In this document: positions 9,302 through 18,018 of the stretch, piece after piece
How the letters are laid out: each line of letters opens with the position of its first letter
How positions within the stretch are numbered: position 1 is the stretch's first letter
Origin: Roseateles sp.
Lineage (GTDB): Bacteria; Pseudomonadota; Gammaproteobacteria; Burkholderiales; Burkholderiaceae_C
NCBI GenBank assembly: GCA_019234295.1
Contig: JAFALK010000013.1
Span: forward strand, 85,514-149,513
Reading direction: 5' to 3'
Length of the DNA: 64,000 nucleotides
Notes under the pieces: model-generated
What the model saw: only the letters and a program-made list of their open reading frames with translations
Databases searched by the model: none
Told to the model about the DNA's origin: nothing
Position numbers and translations under genes: made by a program

Positions 9302-9393
9302 ATGAGAAAACCGAGTAAGTATCGGTGTTTTGATTCGTTCCGGTAGCAGCAACGCCTTCGTAGCATCGGCTGCGTCATTCCCAAGGATAAACC

Positions 9394-10395
9394 GTGCTGA
9401 AAAGACCCCTGTTCGCCGTGTTCTGTGGCCTCGTGCTGGCGGCCTCCGTTCATGCCAAGGACATCACCCTGCTGAACGTGAGCTACGACCCGACGCGCGA
9501 ACTCTACGCGGACTACAACAAGGCATTTTCCGCATACTGGAAGGCCAAGACCGGCGACACCGTCACCATCCGCCAATCGCACGGCGGCTCGGGCAAGCAG
9601 GCCCGCTCGGTGATCGATGGCCTGGACGCCGACGTCGTGACCCTGGCCCTGGCCTACGACATTGACGAGCTGTCCGGGAAAGCCAGCCTGCTGCCGCCTG
9701 AATGGCAGAAGCGCCTCACGCACAACAGCACACCCTACAGCTCCACCATCGTTTTCCTTGTCCGCAAGGGGAACCCCAAGGGCATCAAGGACTGGGACGA
9801 CCTCGTCAAGCCCGGCGTCTCCGTGATCACGCCCAATCCGAAGACCTCCGGCGGCGCGCGCTGGAACTATCTCGCTGCCTGGGGCTACGCGCTGAAGAAG
9901 AACGGCGGCGACGCGAAGAAGGCGCAGGCCTTCGTCACCGCGCTCTACAAGAACGTGCCTGTGCTCGACAGCGGGGCGCGTGGCGCCACGGTCACCTTTA
10001 CGGAGCGCGGCGTTGGCGATGTGCTGCTGGCCTGGGAGAACGAGGCCTACCTGGCCATCGCCGAGCTGGGGCCGGACAAGCTGCAGATCGTCACGCCTTC
10101 GCTGAGCATCCTGGCCGAGCCCCCCGTGGCCGTGGTGGACAAGAACGTGGACCGCAAGGGCACGCGCGCCGTGGCCCAGGCCTATCTCGAGTACCTCTAC
10201 TCGCCCGAGGGTCAGGAGATCGCCGCTCGCAACCACTACCGGCCGAGCGACGCCAAGGTGGCGGCCCGCCATGTGGGCGAGTTCGCCAAAGTGGAGCTCT
10301 TCACCATCGAAGATCTCTTCGGGGGCTGGACCAAGACGCAGGCCACGCACTTCAACGACGGCGGCGTATTTGACCAGATCTATGCCCGCAAGTAA
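9394..10395 (+). CDS. sbp: Sulfate ABC transporter substrate-binding protein
   Basis: A 333-residue periplasmic protein that captures sulfate (or thiosulfate) for CysTWA. A signal peptide covers residues 1-21, with cleavage after VHA. The family signature [17 protein letters not shown] follows directly, and the ligand loop [17 protein letters not shown] and LNPKTSG-like [16 protein letters not shown] are present. Translation starts at a GTG (9394), with AAGGA about 8 bp upstream. The 3' end overlaps cysT by 14 bp. Sulfate versus thiosulfate preference (Sbp versus CysP) cannot be settled from sequence alone. Confidence 0.95.
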   Translation: MLKRPLFAVFCGLVLAASVHAKDITLLNVSYDPTRELYADYNKAFSAYWKAKTGDTVTIRQSHGGSGKQARSVIDGLDADVVTLALAYDIDELSGKASLLPPEWQKRLTHNSTPYSSTIVFLVRKGNPKGIKDWDDLVKPGVSVITPNPKTSGGARWNYLAAWGYALKKNGGDAKKAQAFVTALYKNVPVLDSGARGATVTFTERGVGDVLLAWENEAYLAIAELGPDKLQIVTPSLSILAEPPVAVVDKNVDRKGTRAVAQAYLEYLYSPEGQEIAARNHYRPSDAKVAARHVGEFAKVELFTIEDLFGGWTKTQATHFNDGGVFDQIYARK

Positions 10396-11233
10396 GTCCC
10401 TGCTCGAGCGGGCGCTGCTGCAGCGCCATTCGGTCCTCCCGGGCTTCGGCCCGGTTCTGGGCCTGGTGCTGCTCTATCTCGGACTGATCGTCCTGCTGCC
10501 GCTCTCCGCGGCCTTCCTCAAGACCTTCACGATGAGCTGGGGCGCCTTCGTCGAGGCCATCGGCTCGCCGCGCGTCGTGGCCTCATACCGACTGAGCTTC
10601 GGCGCGTCCTTCCTGGCCGCCCTGGTCAACGCCGTCTTCGGCCTGCTCGTGGCCTGGGTGCTCGTGCGCTACGAGTTCCCGGGCCGCAAACTCATCGACG
10701 CCTTGATAGACCTGCCCTTCGCCTTGCCCACGGCCGTGGCCGGCATCGCGCTGACAGCGCTCTACGCCGAGAACGGCCCGATCGGCCGCCTGCTGCCCTT
10801 CAAGGTCGCCTTCACGCCGCTGGGCGTTTGGGTGGCGCTCGTGTTCATCGGCCTGCCCTTCGTCGTACGGACCTTGCAGCCCGTGATCGAGGGCTTGGGC
10901 AAGGACCTTGAAGAGGCTTCGGCCCTGCTCGGCGCCAGCCGCTTGCAGACCCTGCAGCGCGTGATCTTGCCCGCGCTCGCCCCGGCCCTGCTGACGGGCT
11001 TTGCACTCGCCTTCGCACGGGCGCTCGGCGAGTACGGCTCGGTGATCTTCATCGCCGGCAACATGCCCATGCTCAGCGAGATCACGCCGCTGATGATCGT
11101 CACCAAGCTCGAGCAGTACGACTACCAGGGCGCGACCGCCATCGCCGTCGTGATGCTGCTCGCCTCGTTCTTCTTGCTGCTGGTGATCAATCTGCTGCAA
11201 GCCTGGAATCGCCGCCACGAGGTGCGCTCTTGA
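10382..11233 (+). CDS. cysT: Sulfate ABC transporter permease CysT
   Basis: A 283-residue inner-membrane permease (also called CysU) with about six membrane helices. The ABC permease EAA loop is [22 protein letters not shown], and [17 protein letters not shown] after it is typical of CysT/CysW. ATG 10382 starts [13 protein letters not shown] inside the end of sbp (14-bp overlap); a longer frame upstream only shadows sbp. It ends in a 4-bp overlap with cysW. With CysW it forms the membrane channel of the sulfate importer. Confidence 0.95.
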   Translation: MPASKSLLERALLQRHSVLPGFGPVLGLVLLYLGLIVLLPLSAAFLKTFTMSWGAFVEAIGSPRVVASYRLSFGASFLAALVNAVFGLLVAWVLVRYEFPGRKLIDALIDLPFALPTAVAGIALTALYAENGPIGRLLPFKVAFTPLGVWVALVFIGLPFVVRTLQPVIEGLGKDLEEASALLGASRLQTLQRVILPALAPALLTGFALAFARALGEYGSVIFIAGNMPMLSEITPLMIVTKLEQYDYQGATAIAVVMLLASFFLLLVINLLQAWNRRHEVRS

Positions 11234-12114
11234 ATACCACCACGTTGAGCTGGAACGAACCCATCGTCCGGCCCATAAAACGCGCGCCCGGGTCCGTCTG
11301 CGGCGAGGCCCCGTGGGCGCGCCGGCTGCTGATCGCCATCGCACTGGGCTTCCTCGCCATCTTCTTGCTCGCGCCGCTGGCCATCGTCTTTGCCGAAGCG
11401 CTGAAGAAGGGCTGGCAGGTCTACGTGGCGGCCATCGTCGATCCCGACGCACTCTCGGCCCTGCGCATGACCTTGCTGGCTGCGGCCATCAGCGTGCCGC
11501 TGAACCTCGTGTTCGGCGTGGCCGCGGCCTGGCTGGTGACCAAGTTCGAGTTCCGTGGCAAGCAGCTGCTCCTGACGCTGATCGACCTGCCCTTCTCGGT
11601 CTCTCCCGTCATCGCCGGCTTGATCTACGTGTTGATGTTCGGCTTGCAGGGCTGGTGGGGCGAATGGCTTCGGGATCACGACATCCGCATCATCTTCGCT
11701 GTGCCCGGCATTGTGCTGGCCACGGTCTTCATCACCGTGCCCTTCGTGGCGCGCGAGCTGATTCCGCTGATGCAGACGCAGGGGACGGAGCAGGAGGAGA
11801 CGGCACGCGTGCTGGGCGCCAGCGGCTGGCAGACCTTCTTGCGCGTGACCCTACCCAATATCCGCTGGGCCCTGCTCTACGGCGTGATCCTGTGCAACGC
11901 GCGCGCCATGGGCGAGTTCGGCGCCGTCAGCGTGGTCTCGGGCCATGTGCGCGGCGAGACCAACACGCTGCCTCTGCACATCGAGATCGCCTACAACGAA
12001 TACCAGTTCGCCGCCGCCTTCGCCGTGGCCTCGCTGCTCGCGCTGCTGGCGCTGGTGACGCTGGCGCTGAAGCACCTGGTGGCTGCACGCATCAAGAAGG
12101 AGTCCGCAGCATGA
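11230..12114 (+). CDS. cysW: Sulfate ABC transporter permease CysW
   Basis: A 294-residue permease, the second channel subunit. About six helices are visible; the EAA loop is [23 protein letters not shown], followed by [21 protein letters not shown], typical of CysW. The first codon is a TTG at 11230 within the TTGA that also contains the cysT stop, so translation is probably by re-initiation. No ATG lies in the first 35 codons without cutting into the protein. It ends with an ATGA overlap with cysA. Confidence 0.93.
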   Translation: MNTTTLSWNEPIVRPIKRAPGSVCGEAPWARRLLIAIALGFLAIFLLAPLAIVFAEALKKGWQVYVAAIVDPDALSALRMTLLAAAISVPLNLVFGVAAAWLVTKFEFRGKQLLLTLIDLPFSVSPVIAGLIYVLMFGLQGWWGEWLRDHDIRIIFAVPGIVLATVFITVPFVARELIPLMQTQGTEQEETARVLGASGWQTFLRVTLPNIRWALLYGVILCNARAMGEFGAVSVVSGHVRGETNTLPLHIEIAYNEYQFAAAFAVASLLALLALVTLALKHLVAARIKKESAA

Positions 12115-12896
12115 GTATCCAGATCCGCCATCTCGTCAAGCGATTCGGCGACACCACCGCCTGCGAGCAGCTCTCGCTCGACGTGGCCGAGGGCGAGCTC
12201 GTCGCCCTGCTCGGTCCTTCGGGCTGCGGTAAGACCACGCTGCTGCGCATCATCGCGGGACTGGAGCAGCAAGACGAAGGCCAGGTGCTCTTCCATGGCC
12301 AAGACACGAACGCGCTGAGCATCAACGAGCGTCGCGTCGGCTTCGTGTTCCAGCACTACGCGCTGTTCCCTCACCTCAGCGTGTTCGAGAACATCGCCTT
12401 CGGCCTGCGGGTGAAGGCGCGCGCGCAGCGGCCACCCGAAGCCGTGATCCGGGCCAAGGTCGAAGAGTTGCTGGGGCTGGTCCAGCTCGAAGGTCTGGCC
12501 AAGCGCTATCCGCAGCAGCTCTCGGGCGGCCAACGCCAGCGCGTGGCCCTGGCCCGCGCGCTGGCGGTGGATCCGCGCGTGCTGCTGCTGGATGAGCCCT
12601 TCGGCGCGCTCGACGCCAAGGTGCGCAAGGAGCTGCGCCGCTGGCTGCGCCAGCTGCACGACGAGCGGCCGGTGACCAGCCTCTTCGTGACCCACGATCA
12701 GGAAGAGGCGCTGGACCTGGCCGACCGCGTGGTGGTGCTCAACCGCGGCCGCATCGAACAGATCGGCACGCCCGACGAAATCCGCACGCGGCCGGCAACG
12801 CCCTTCGTGCGGGACTTCCTGGCCGACGCGCTCTCAGATCTCGAAGCCGCTCCCCTGCTCCTGCGCAAGGGCCTGGTGCACGAGGCGCGGGTTTAG
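12111..12896 (+). CDS. cysA: Sulfate ABC transporter ATP-binding protein CysA, short form
   Basis: A 261-residue ATPase that powers sulfate import. Walker A is [12 protein letters not shown] (about residues 35-46), the Q-loop [11 protein letters not shown], the ABC signature [15 protein letters not shown] and Walker [13 protein letters not shown], with the switch His in [16 protein letters not shown]. The homology ends soon after [12 protein letters not shown]. Typical CysA is about 340-365 residues because of a C-terminal regulatory beta-barrel domain; here that domain is absent and the last 63 bp run antiparallel into cysB. The ATPase core is intact, so the gene is probably functional but lacks this control domain. 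Confidence 0.93.
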   Translation: MSIQIRHLVKRFGDTTACEQLSLDVAEGELVALLGPSGCGKTTLLRIIAGLEQQDEGQVLFHGQDTNALSINERRVGFVFQHYALFPHLSVFENIAFGLRVKARAQRPPEAVIRAKVEELLGLVQLEGLAKRYPQQLSGGQRQRVALARALAVDPRVLLLDEPFGALDAKVRKELRRWLRQLHDERPVTSLFVTHDQEEALDLADRVVVLNRGRIEQIGTPDEIRTRPATPFVRDFLADALSDLEAAPLLLRKGLVHEARV

Positions 12897-13790
12897 GGGC
12901 GGCGCGAAGGTCTCGATGAAGTCGTAGACATAGCCGCGCAGGAAGGCGCCCCGGCGGATGCCCAGGCGCGTGAGATTGGGGGCGAAGAGGTGACGTGCGT
13001 CGATGGCGCGAAGCAGCGTGTCACGCTGCTCGTCGATGGCGATGGCCGCGACGATGCCCACGCCCAGGCCCAGCTCCACGTAGGTCTTGATCACATCGGC
13101 GTCCATGGCCTCCATGACGACATTGGCCGAGACGCCCGCGCGCGCGAAGCCCGCGTCGATATGGCCCCGGCCCGTGTAGCCGGATTCATAGGTCACGATC
13201 GGAAACTCCGCCAGCCGGGCCGCGCGCAGCGGCTGTCCGGCCTCGGCCTCGAGCGCCAGGGCATGGCCGGGCGGCACGATGGCCACGTGGGTCCACTGAT
13301 AGCACGGCAGTGCCAGCAACTGATCGAATTCGGCCAGGGCCTCGGTGGCGACGCCGATATCGGCCTCGCCCGAAAGCAGCATCTCGGCCACCTGGCGCGG
13401 GCTGCCCTGACGCAGCCGCAGGGCCACCTCGGGGTGGCGAGCCGAGAAGTCGCGCACGGCAGATGGCAGGGCGTAGCGCGCCTGCGAGTGGGTGGCCGCG
13501 ATCGTCAGCGTGCCGCGGTTCTGCGATGCGAAATCATCGCCGGCCCGCCGCAGGTTGTCGGCCTCATGCAGCAGCCGCTCGACGATAGGGAGCACAGTCT
13601 CCCCCGGCGCGGTCAGCCCTGTCAGGCGCTTGCCGGCGCGCACGAAGATCTCGATGCCGAGCTCGTCCTCCAGTTCACGGATTTGCCGGCTCACGCCCGG
13701 CTGCGAGGTGTGCAGGCTCTCGGCCACGGCCGTCAGATTGAAGCCCAGTCGGGCCGCTTCGCGCACGGAGCGCAGTTGTTGGAAGTTCAC
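12834..13790 (-). CDS. cysB: CysB family LysR-type transcriptional regulator
   Basis: A 318-residue regulator of sulfur assimilation. The N-terminal helix-turn-helix covers residues 1-60 ([20 protein letters not shown], then [18 protein letters not shown]). The inducer domain contains the CysB-type sulfate/acetylserine site: [11 protein letters not shown] near residue 100, [13 protein letters not shown] near 200. Known members bind N-acetylserine and activate sbp/cysTWA transcription. It lies convergent to the operon it probably controls and overlaps the cysA end by 63 bp. The 390 bp upstream contain its promoter, which I cannot place. The paralogue Cbl is an alternative name. Confidence 0.92.
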   Translation of the reverse strand: MNFQQLRSVREAARLGFNLTAVAESLHTSQPGVSRQIRELEDELGIEIFVRAGKRLTGLTAPGETVLPIVERLLHEADNLRRAGDDFASQNRGTLTIAATHSQARYALPSAVRDFSARHPEVALRLRQGSPRQVAEMLLSGEADIGVATEALAEFDQLLALPCYQWTHVAIVPPGHALALEAEAGQPLRAARLAEFPIVTYESGYTGRGHIDAGFARAGVSANVVMEAMDADVIKTYVELGLGVGIVAAIAIDEQRDTLLRAIDARHLFAPNLTRLGIRRGAFLRGYVYDFIETFAPPLNPRLVHQALAQEQGSGFEI

Positions 13791-14180
13791 CGGTTGGGCA
13801 GGTCGTTATGCGGAAACCGGATTTTGACGAGCGGGCTTATGCTGTGCATCGAAGATTTCGGCATAAACAAAGATGACAACGGCATAGGACGCCTGCGCGC
13901 ACTTCAGGCCACATTCGGATCGAGCCTGACCCACCCATCGTTCGCCCCCTTTGAGCGCCGCACGGACACGCAGAGCTGGTGCCCAGACGTGGCGCGCTGT
14001 CCGCCCGCGCTGTCCGGCCGCGCTGTCCGCCCGCAGTGGACGCGCCAGCCAGCCAGCGCAGCATTGAATGCGCAGCATGGGACATACCGTCCCCGTCTCC
14101 CGTCTCCGTCTGCCGATGGCGCCACATCACTGAGCTGGCCAGCATGCAGGCGATGGCATGGTGACAACAGATGACAAAAC
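13791..14180. other. Gene-free region between cysB and the tRNA-Lys cluster
   Basis: No frame here looks coding; the open frames have no family features. It should contain the cysB promoter. The only structure I see is a 13-bp tandem repeat at 13996-14034. The remainder is mixed-composition DNA, with AT-richer stretches next to cysB (13800-13890) that would suit a promoter. Confidence 0.6.
13996..14034. repeat. 13-bp tandem repeat, three units
   Basis: The unit GCTGTCCGCCCGC occurs three times head to tail (13996-14008, 14009-14021, 14022-14034). The middle unit differs by one base (GGCC for GCCC). It is not part of any gene. The copy number may vary between strains by replication slippage. 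Confidence 0.9.
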
Positions 14181-14214
14181 GCAAAACGGGGCAGCCTCTC
14201 TCGAAGCTGCCCCG
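14181..14214 (-). terminator. Rho-independent terminator of the tRNA-Lys cluster
   Basis: A perfect 9-bp stem (14187-14195 with 14206-14214, CGGGGCAGC) with a 10-nt loop. On the minus strand it is followed by GTTTTGCGTTTTG. It begins 7 bp after the encoded CCA of the last tRNA, so it ends the tRNA transcript. Confidence 0.85.
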
Positions 14215-14220
14215 TCCGAC

Positions 14221-14296
14221 TGGTGGGCCCTGAAGGATTCGAACCTTCGACCAACGGATTAAGAGTCCGCTGCTCTACCAACTGAGCTAAGGACCC
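14221..14296 (-). tRNA. tRNA-Lys (anticodon CTT), copy 1
   Basis: 76 nt on the minus strand, including an encoded CCA (14221-14223). Acceptor arm GGGTCCT/AGGGCCC with one G-T type pair, D-arm GCTCAGTTGGTAGAGC, anticodon loop CTCTTAA with anticodon CTT, T-arm with GGTTCGAATCC. It is identical to the neighbouring copy over its full length, a recent tandem duplication. It decodes AAG, the favoured lysine codon in this GC-rich genome. Confidence 0.97.
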
Positions 14297-14331
14297 GAAT
14301 TCTTGGCTTGCGAATTCGGTGCGGGATCGAG

Positions 14332-14407
14332 TGGTGGGCCCTGAAGGATTCGAACCTTCGACCAACGGATTAAGAGTCCGCTGCTCTACCAACTGAGCTA
14401 AGGACCC
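14332..14407 (-). tRNA. tRNA-Lys (anticodon CTT), copy 2
   Basis: 76 nt with encoded CCA (14332-14334), identical in sequence to the copy at 14221-14296 and separated from it by 35 bp. The anticodon loop is CTCTTAA. It is in the middle of the three-gene transcript that starts beyond 14504. Confidence 0.97.
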
Positions 14408-14428
14408 ACTGCGATACCGATACAACTG

Positions 14429-14504
14429 TGGTGGGTTGTACAGGATTCGAACCTGTGACCAACGGATTAAAAGTCCGCTGCTCTACCGACTGAGCTAACA
14501 ACCC
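14429..14504 (-). tRNA. tRNA-Lys (anticodon TTT)
   Basis: 76 nt with encoded CCA (14429-14431). The acceptor arm is GGGTTGT/ACAACCC and the anticodon loop CTTTTAA gives anticodon TTT, reading AAA and AAG. It is first in the transcript and shares the D and anticodon arms with the two CTT copies, which suggests all three arose by duplication and one changed anticodon. Confidence 0.97.
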
Positions 14505-14568
14505 CAATTCTCTAAAGCGACCTCAAATGATCCCTAAAGATCAGAGCACTTCGCTCTTCAGCAGAGCC

Positions 14569-15354
14569 TCACATTATAGGAGGTGTTTGCCCTGCTTGGC
14601 AAGGATTCGCCAAAAATTCCTGGACAAGCCGCGCCGATGCCGCCATGCCGAAGGACGCCGTGACCATCACGCTGGAACCATAGCCGGCGCAGTTGAGCGT
14701 GCCATCGACCTCGCAGGCTTCACCCTCCTGCTGCGGGCGCGTGACCGACTCTTTGGAGAACACGCAGGCCACGCCCATCCGGCCGGAACGTGGCGCCGCG
14801 TGGAACTTGCGCAGGCGCTGGCGCAGGCTCGCCAGCAGCGGGTCGTGCGTGGTCAGCGCCAGGTCCTCGACCTCGATGGCTTGCGGCAGGCGCTTGCCGC
14901 CGGCGGCGCCCACGCTGACGAAAGGCAGCTTGCCGTCGCGCGCCCACGCCGCGAGCCGCGCCTTGGCTCGGACCTGGTCGCAGGCATCGATCAGGCCATC
15001 GATCTCGTGCCTCAGCAGGCCGGGCCAGTTGTCCTCGGAGACGAACTCCTCGACGAAGCGGACTTCGCATCCCGGATGGATGTCGGCAATGCGCTCGCGC
15101 AGCGCGTCGCCCTTGGATTGCCCGACCGTGCTTCCTAGCGCCTGCACCTGGCGGTTGATGTTCGACTCGGCCACCTGGTCAAAGTCGATCAGCGTGAGCT
15201 GTGCCACGCCCGATCGAGCGAGCGCCTCGACAGCCCAGGAGCCCACGCCGCCGAGCCCCACCACGGCGAAGCGCGCGCCGCGCAATCGCTCATAGTCGGC
15301 ATCGCCATAGAGGCGGCGCAGCCCGCCGAAGCGGCGCTCCAGGTCGGCATCCAT
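14569..15354 (-). CDS. tcdA: tRNA threonylcarbamoyladenosine dehydratase TcdA
   Basis: A 261-residue E1-like enzyme that cyclises the t6A37 modification of ANN-reading tRNAs to ct6A. The nucleotide-binding motif VVGLGGVGSWAVEALARSG (about residues 29-47) is followed by LIDFDQVAESNINRQ, with the Arg and Asp that activate the substrate carboxylate. IDACDQVRAKARLAAWAR and the C-terminal TLNCAGYGSSVMVTASFG are typical of TcdA/CsdL rather than MoeB or ThiF. ATG 15354 overlaps the transporter stop by 1 bp (TGATG). The tRNA-Lys genes just downstream are of the class this enzyme modifies (codons AAA/AAG), though adjacency is probably chance. Confidence 0.92.
   Translation of the reverse strand: MDADLERRFGGLRRLYGDADYERLRGARFAVVGLGGVGSWAVEALARSGVAQLTLIDFDQVAESNINRQVQALGSTVGQSKGDALRERIADIHPGCEVRFVEEFVSEDNWPGLLRHEIDGLIDACDQVRAKARLAAWARDGKLPFVSVGAAGGKRLPQAIEVEDLALTTHDPLLASLRQRLRKFHAAPRSGRMGVACVFSKESVTRPQQEGEACEVDGTLNCAGYGSSVMVTASFGMAASARLVQEFLANPCQAGQTPPIM
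14573..14602 (-). promoter_or_regulatory. Sigma-70 promoter of the tRNA-Lys cluster, inside the 3' end of tcdA
   Basis: On the minus strand the box TTGCCA (14597-14602) is followed after 18 bp by a perfect TATAAT (14573-14578). The expected start near 14565 leaves a leader of about 60 nt before the first tRNA. The whole promoter lies within the last codons of tcdA (stop at 14569). Confidence 0.75.
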
Positions 15355-16460
15355 CACAGGCGCGAGAGTTGCCAGCGCAGACACGCCACGGCTCCCGCGA
15401 TGATGGAGCCCAGCGCGATGAAGCTGCCCAGGCTCAGCGTCGACACGCCCGAGAGGCCCTGCCCGATGGTGCAACCCAGGGCCACGACGCCGCCCACGCC
15501 CATCAGCGCGGCACCGATCAGGTGCTGGGCCAGGTCTTCGGTCGTGCGGAAGGACTCCCAGCGGAAGGCGCGCGTGGCCAGGGCGTAGACGCCCGAGCCG
15601 CTCGCGATGCCGAAGACCGAGACGATGGCGATCGTCAGCACCTTGCTCTTGTCGCTGAAGAACATGAGCCAGTCCAGCACATAGGCGACGGGCGAGACGA
15701 AGCTCAATGCCTCCATGCGCTCGTGCGAGGTCGAGCCCACAAAGACTTCCTCGAGCGTGTTCGGATCCTCAGCCACATGCCCCATCACGCCGCTGACCCA
15801 CCAGATGCCGACAATCACGAGTCCGGTGACGAGCCCACCGAGCAGCGCGTCGGCGCTGCGGCCTTCAGCGCGCATCAGGGCCCAGGCGACCAGTACGAGG
15901 CCGAGCACGCCACCGATCCACAAGGCCAGTTGAGCCTTGGCCACGCCCGTCGATGCCGCCAGCAACGAGGGCAGGTCCTGGCCGGTGGACAGTTGCACTG
16001 AGACCGCATCGACCGTGTTCACGCGCAGCACGGCGGTAATGCCCTTGAGCGTGGCGAAGGCCGACAGTCCCATCACGAGGAAGACGACGAGCGACTTGAG
16101 GTTGCCCGCACCCATGCGCACGAGCGTCTTGCTCCCGCAGCCCGAGGCCATGACCATGCCGAAGCCAAACATCAGCCCGCCGACGATGTTGGAGAGCCAA
16201 AGCAGGCGCGGCGCCGCGTAGATGGTCTTGCCGGCGTCGATCCAGCCCAGGCCCACCATGGCGTTGAAGCCCAGCATGGCCACGCCGATCGCCAGCACCC
16301 ACATGCGCATGCGCGCCCAGGAACCCATATTGACCACGTCGGCCACCGCGCCCATGGTGCAGAAATGCGTTCGCTGGGCGATGGCGCCCATGAGGAAGGA
16401 AAGGCCAAAGGCCGCCCACAGCACATGGTGGCCGAGCGCGACCGTGTCGATGTCTTGCAT
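15354..16460 (-). CDS. YeeE/YedE family thiosulfate/sulfur transporter
   Basis: A 368-residue inner-membrane protein with about nine hydrophobic helices. The family's conserved cysteine motifs are present: FCTMGAVADV near residue 32, ASGCGSKTLVRMGAGN near 110 and LGCTIGQGLSG near 338. In TsuA these cysteines relay thiosulfate through the membrane. The substrate here may be thiosulfate or another sulfur species. ATG 16460 (MQDIDTVALG) is preferred over longer versions that read through the terminator hairpin. It is coupled to tcdA by a TGATG overlap. Confidence 0.88.
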   Translation of the reverse strand: MQDIDTVALGHHVLWAAFGLSFLMGAIAQRTHFCTMGAVADVVNMGSWARMRMWVLAIGVAMLGFNAMVGLGWIDAGKTIYAAPRLLWLSNIVGGLMFGFGMVMASGCGSKTLVRMGAGNLKSLVVFLVMGLSAFATLKGITAVLRVNTVDAVSVQLSTGQDLPSLLAASTGVAKAQLALWIGGVLGLVLVAWALMRAEGRSADALLGGLVTGLVIVGIWWVSGVMGHVAEDPNTLEEVFVGSTSHERMEALSFVSPVAYVLDWLMFFSDKSKVLTIAIVSVFGIASGSGVYALATRAFRWESFRTTEDLAQHLIGAALMGVGGVVALGCTIGQGLSGVSTLSLGSFIALGSIIAGAVACLRWQLSRL

Positions 16461-16479
16461 GGAGCGAATTTTATGGGCG

Positions 16480-16509
16480 CCAAGAAGAAGGCCTCCAAGA
16501 TGGAGGCCT
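16480..16509 (-). terminator. Probable terminator after cpoB
   Basis: A perfect 9-bp stem AGGCCTCCA/TGGAGGCCT (16489-16497 with 16501-16509) and a 3-nt loop. On the minus strand it is followed by TCTTCTTGG, an imperfect U-tract. It starts 8 bp after the cpoB stop. Confidence 0.55.
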
Positions 16510-16516
16510 CTTTGCA

Positions 16517-17290
16517 TCAACGCAGTGCTTGTGATCGTTCCTTGGCCGCCGCCGCGGCTTCGGTGCCAGGGTAGGTCTTGATCAGCTCCTGCAGGGTCTT
16601 CTTGGCGCCCTTGTTGTCTTTGAGCTCGATCTGGCAGTTGGCCACGGCAAGCAACGCATCGGGCGTGCGCGGATGATCGGGCCGGGACGAAGCAAACGCC
16701 TTGAAGCTGGCGATCGCGTCCTTGTACTGCCGGTTGCCGTACTGGGCGTTGCCGATCCAGAACGCCACCGAGTCTGCATAGCCGCTGGCCGGGAAACGGC
16801 GCGCGAAGCTCTGCAGCGTGTCGGCCGCCTGGCCAAAATCGCCGCGACGCACCATGCCCATGGCCGCCTCGTACTGGCGCTTTTCCTCGGGGTCCACCTG
16901 GAACTGCTTGCCATCGAGGCTGACCGTCTGCGGCTCCAGCGGCTTGAGCCGCGAGTTCAGCGAATCGGTCTGATCCGCCACCTTGCGCTGCGTCTGGGCA
17001 AGGTCGTAGGCCAGTTGCTCGTTGACGCCGCGCAGTCGCGCGACCTCGGCGCGCAGGACCTCGATCTGGTTATTCAGATCGAGGATCGAGCGCTTGAGCG
17101 GATCGACCGATTCGGCCAGCTGCTGGTACTGCTGCTGCTGCTGCGTACGCGCGTCTTCCAGTGCCGTGATCTTGGCGCGCAGCTCCAGGATGGCGCGGCG
17201 AGCCTCGTCATCCTCGAAAAGCGCGGCTCGCGCGGGCAGGCTGAACAGCCCGGCCAGGCACAAGGTCAGGCAGGCGACGCGAACGCGCAT
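16517..17290 (-). CDS. cpoB: Cell division coordinator CpoB (Tol-Pal system protein YbgF)
   Basis: A 257-residue periplasmic protein. A signal peptide (cleavage after ARA) precedes a Gln-rich coiled coil at about residues 30-105 (the trimerising domain), then a TPR domain (AMGMVRRGDFGQAADTLQSF, SFKAFASSRPDHPRTPDALL, LQELIKTYPGTEAA). In E. coli CpoB binds TolA and tunes PBP1B during constriction. ATG 17290 overlaps the pal stop (TGATG); the GTG at 17293 is an alternative. It closes the tolB-pal-cpoB run. Confidence 0.93.
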   Translation of the reverse strand: MRVRVACLTLCLAGLFSLPARAALFEDDEARRAILELRAKITALEDARTQQQQQYQQLAESVDPLKRSILDLNNQIEVLRAEVARLRGVNEQLAYDLAQTQRKVADQTDSLNSRLKPLEPQTVSLDGKQFQVDPEEKRQYEAAMGMVRRGDFGQAADTLQSFARRFPASGYADSVAFWIGNAQYGNRQYKDAIASFKAFASSRPDHPRTPDALLAVANCQIELKDNKGAKKTLQELIKTYPGTEAAAAAKERSQALR

Positions 17291-17820
17291 CACTTGTCCT
17301 TCAGCTCGACGCGGCGGTTCTTGGACCAGGCGGCTTCGTCGTGGCCTTCAGCAGCCGGACGCTCCTTGCCGAAGCTCACGGGCTCGACCTGGCCGGCTTG
17401 CACGCCCAGCGCTTCGAGCGACTTGGCCACGGCTTCCGAACGCTTCTGGCCCAGGGCAAGGTTGTACTCGCTGCCGCCGCGCTCGTCGGTGTTGCCTTCC
17501 AGACGCAGGGCCACCTTGCGGTCGTTGTTCATGCGCTTGGCATGGGCGTCGAGCAGGGGGGCGTAGCTGTCCTTGACGACGTAGCTGTCGAAGTCGAAGT
17601 ACACGACGCGCTTGTCGGACACGGCCTTGGTCAGCTCAGCGCCAAGGTCCACGGTCGCGACCTTGGACTCAGGGGCCGGGGCCGGGGTGGCGGGCGGCGG
17701 GGTGGTCTGGACCGGTTGGGCGGTCTCGACGGGTGCGGGCTTGTCGAGGTCAACCTTGGAGGCGCAGCCGGCCATGGCGGCCAGAGCCAGCACGGAGAGG
17801 GCGTAGCGGGTCGTCTTCAT
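17290..17820 (-). CDS. pal: Peptidoglycan-associated lipoprotein Pal
   Basis: A 176-residue outer-membrane lipoprotein. The signal peptide ends at lipobox MAGC (Cys 19), then a Pro/Ala-rich linker to about residue 55 and an OmpA-like domain. The peptidoglycan-binding block is EGNTDERGGSEYNLALGQKRS, with the diaminopimelate-contacting Asp and Arg, and the end AWSKNRRVEL. Pal ties the outer membrane to the wall and is released by TolB. The gap to tolB is 198 bp, unusually wide for this operon, so pal may have its own promoter there. Confidence 0.97.
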   Translation of the reverse strand: MKTTRYALSVLALAAMAGCASKVDLDKPAPVETAQPVQTTPPPATPAPAPESKVATVDLGAELTKAVSDKRVVYFDFDSYVVKDSYAPLLDAHAKRMNNDRKVALRLEGNTDERGGSEYNLALGQKRSEAVAKSLEALGVQAGQVEPVSFGKERPAAEGHDEAAWSKNRRVELKDK

Positions 17821-18018
17821 TGCGAATATTCCTGTGGTTTCGAGGGTCGTGTGCCCGGTGCCCCGGGCTGGTTCTCAGTCTTCTGAATTCGGCGTTAGCG
17901 CTATCAGGAGCCCGATGTGCACCTGTCATTGTCCAACAAGTACAGCCGGGGCCTTCTTAAGCCTTGCTGAAACAAGTGAGACGCACTGCAACTATTTCTC
18001 ATAGGCGCCCGCGCAAGC

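Noticed and set aside
13904..14425. A 173-codon frame with a repeated block LAQLVEQRTLNPLVEGSNP
   Set aside because: It is the translation of the tandem tRNA-Lys genes, a well-known false protein, not a repeat protein.
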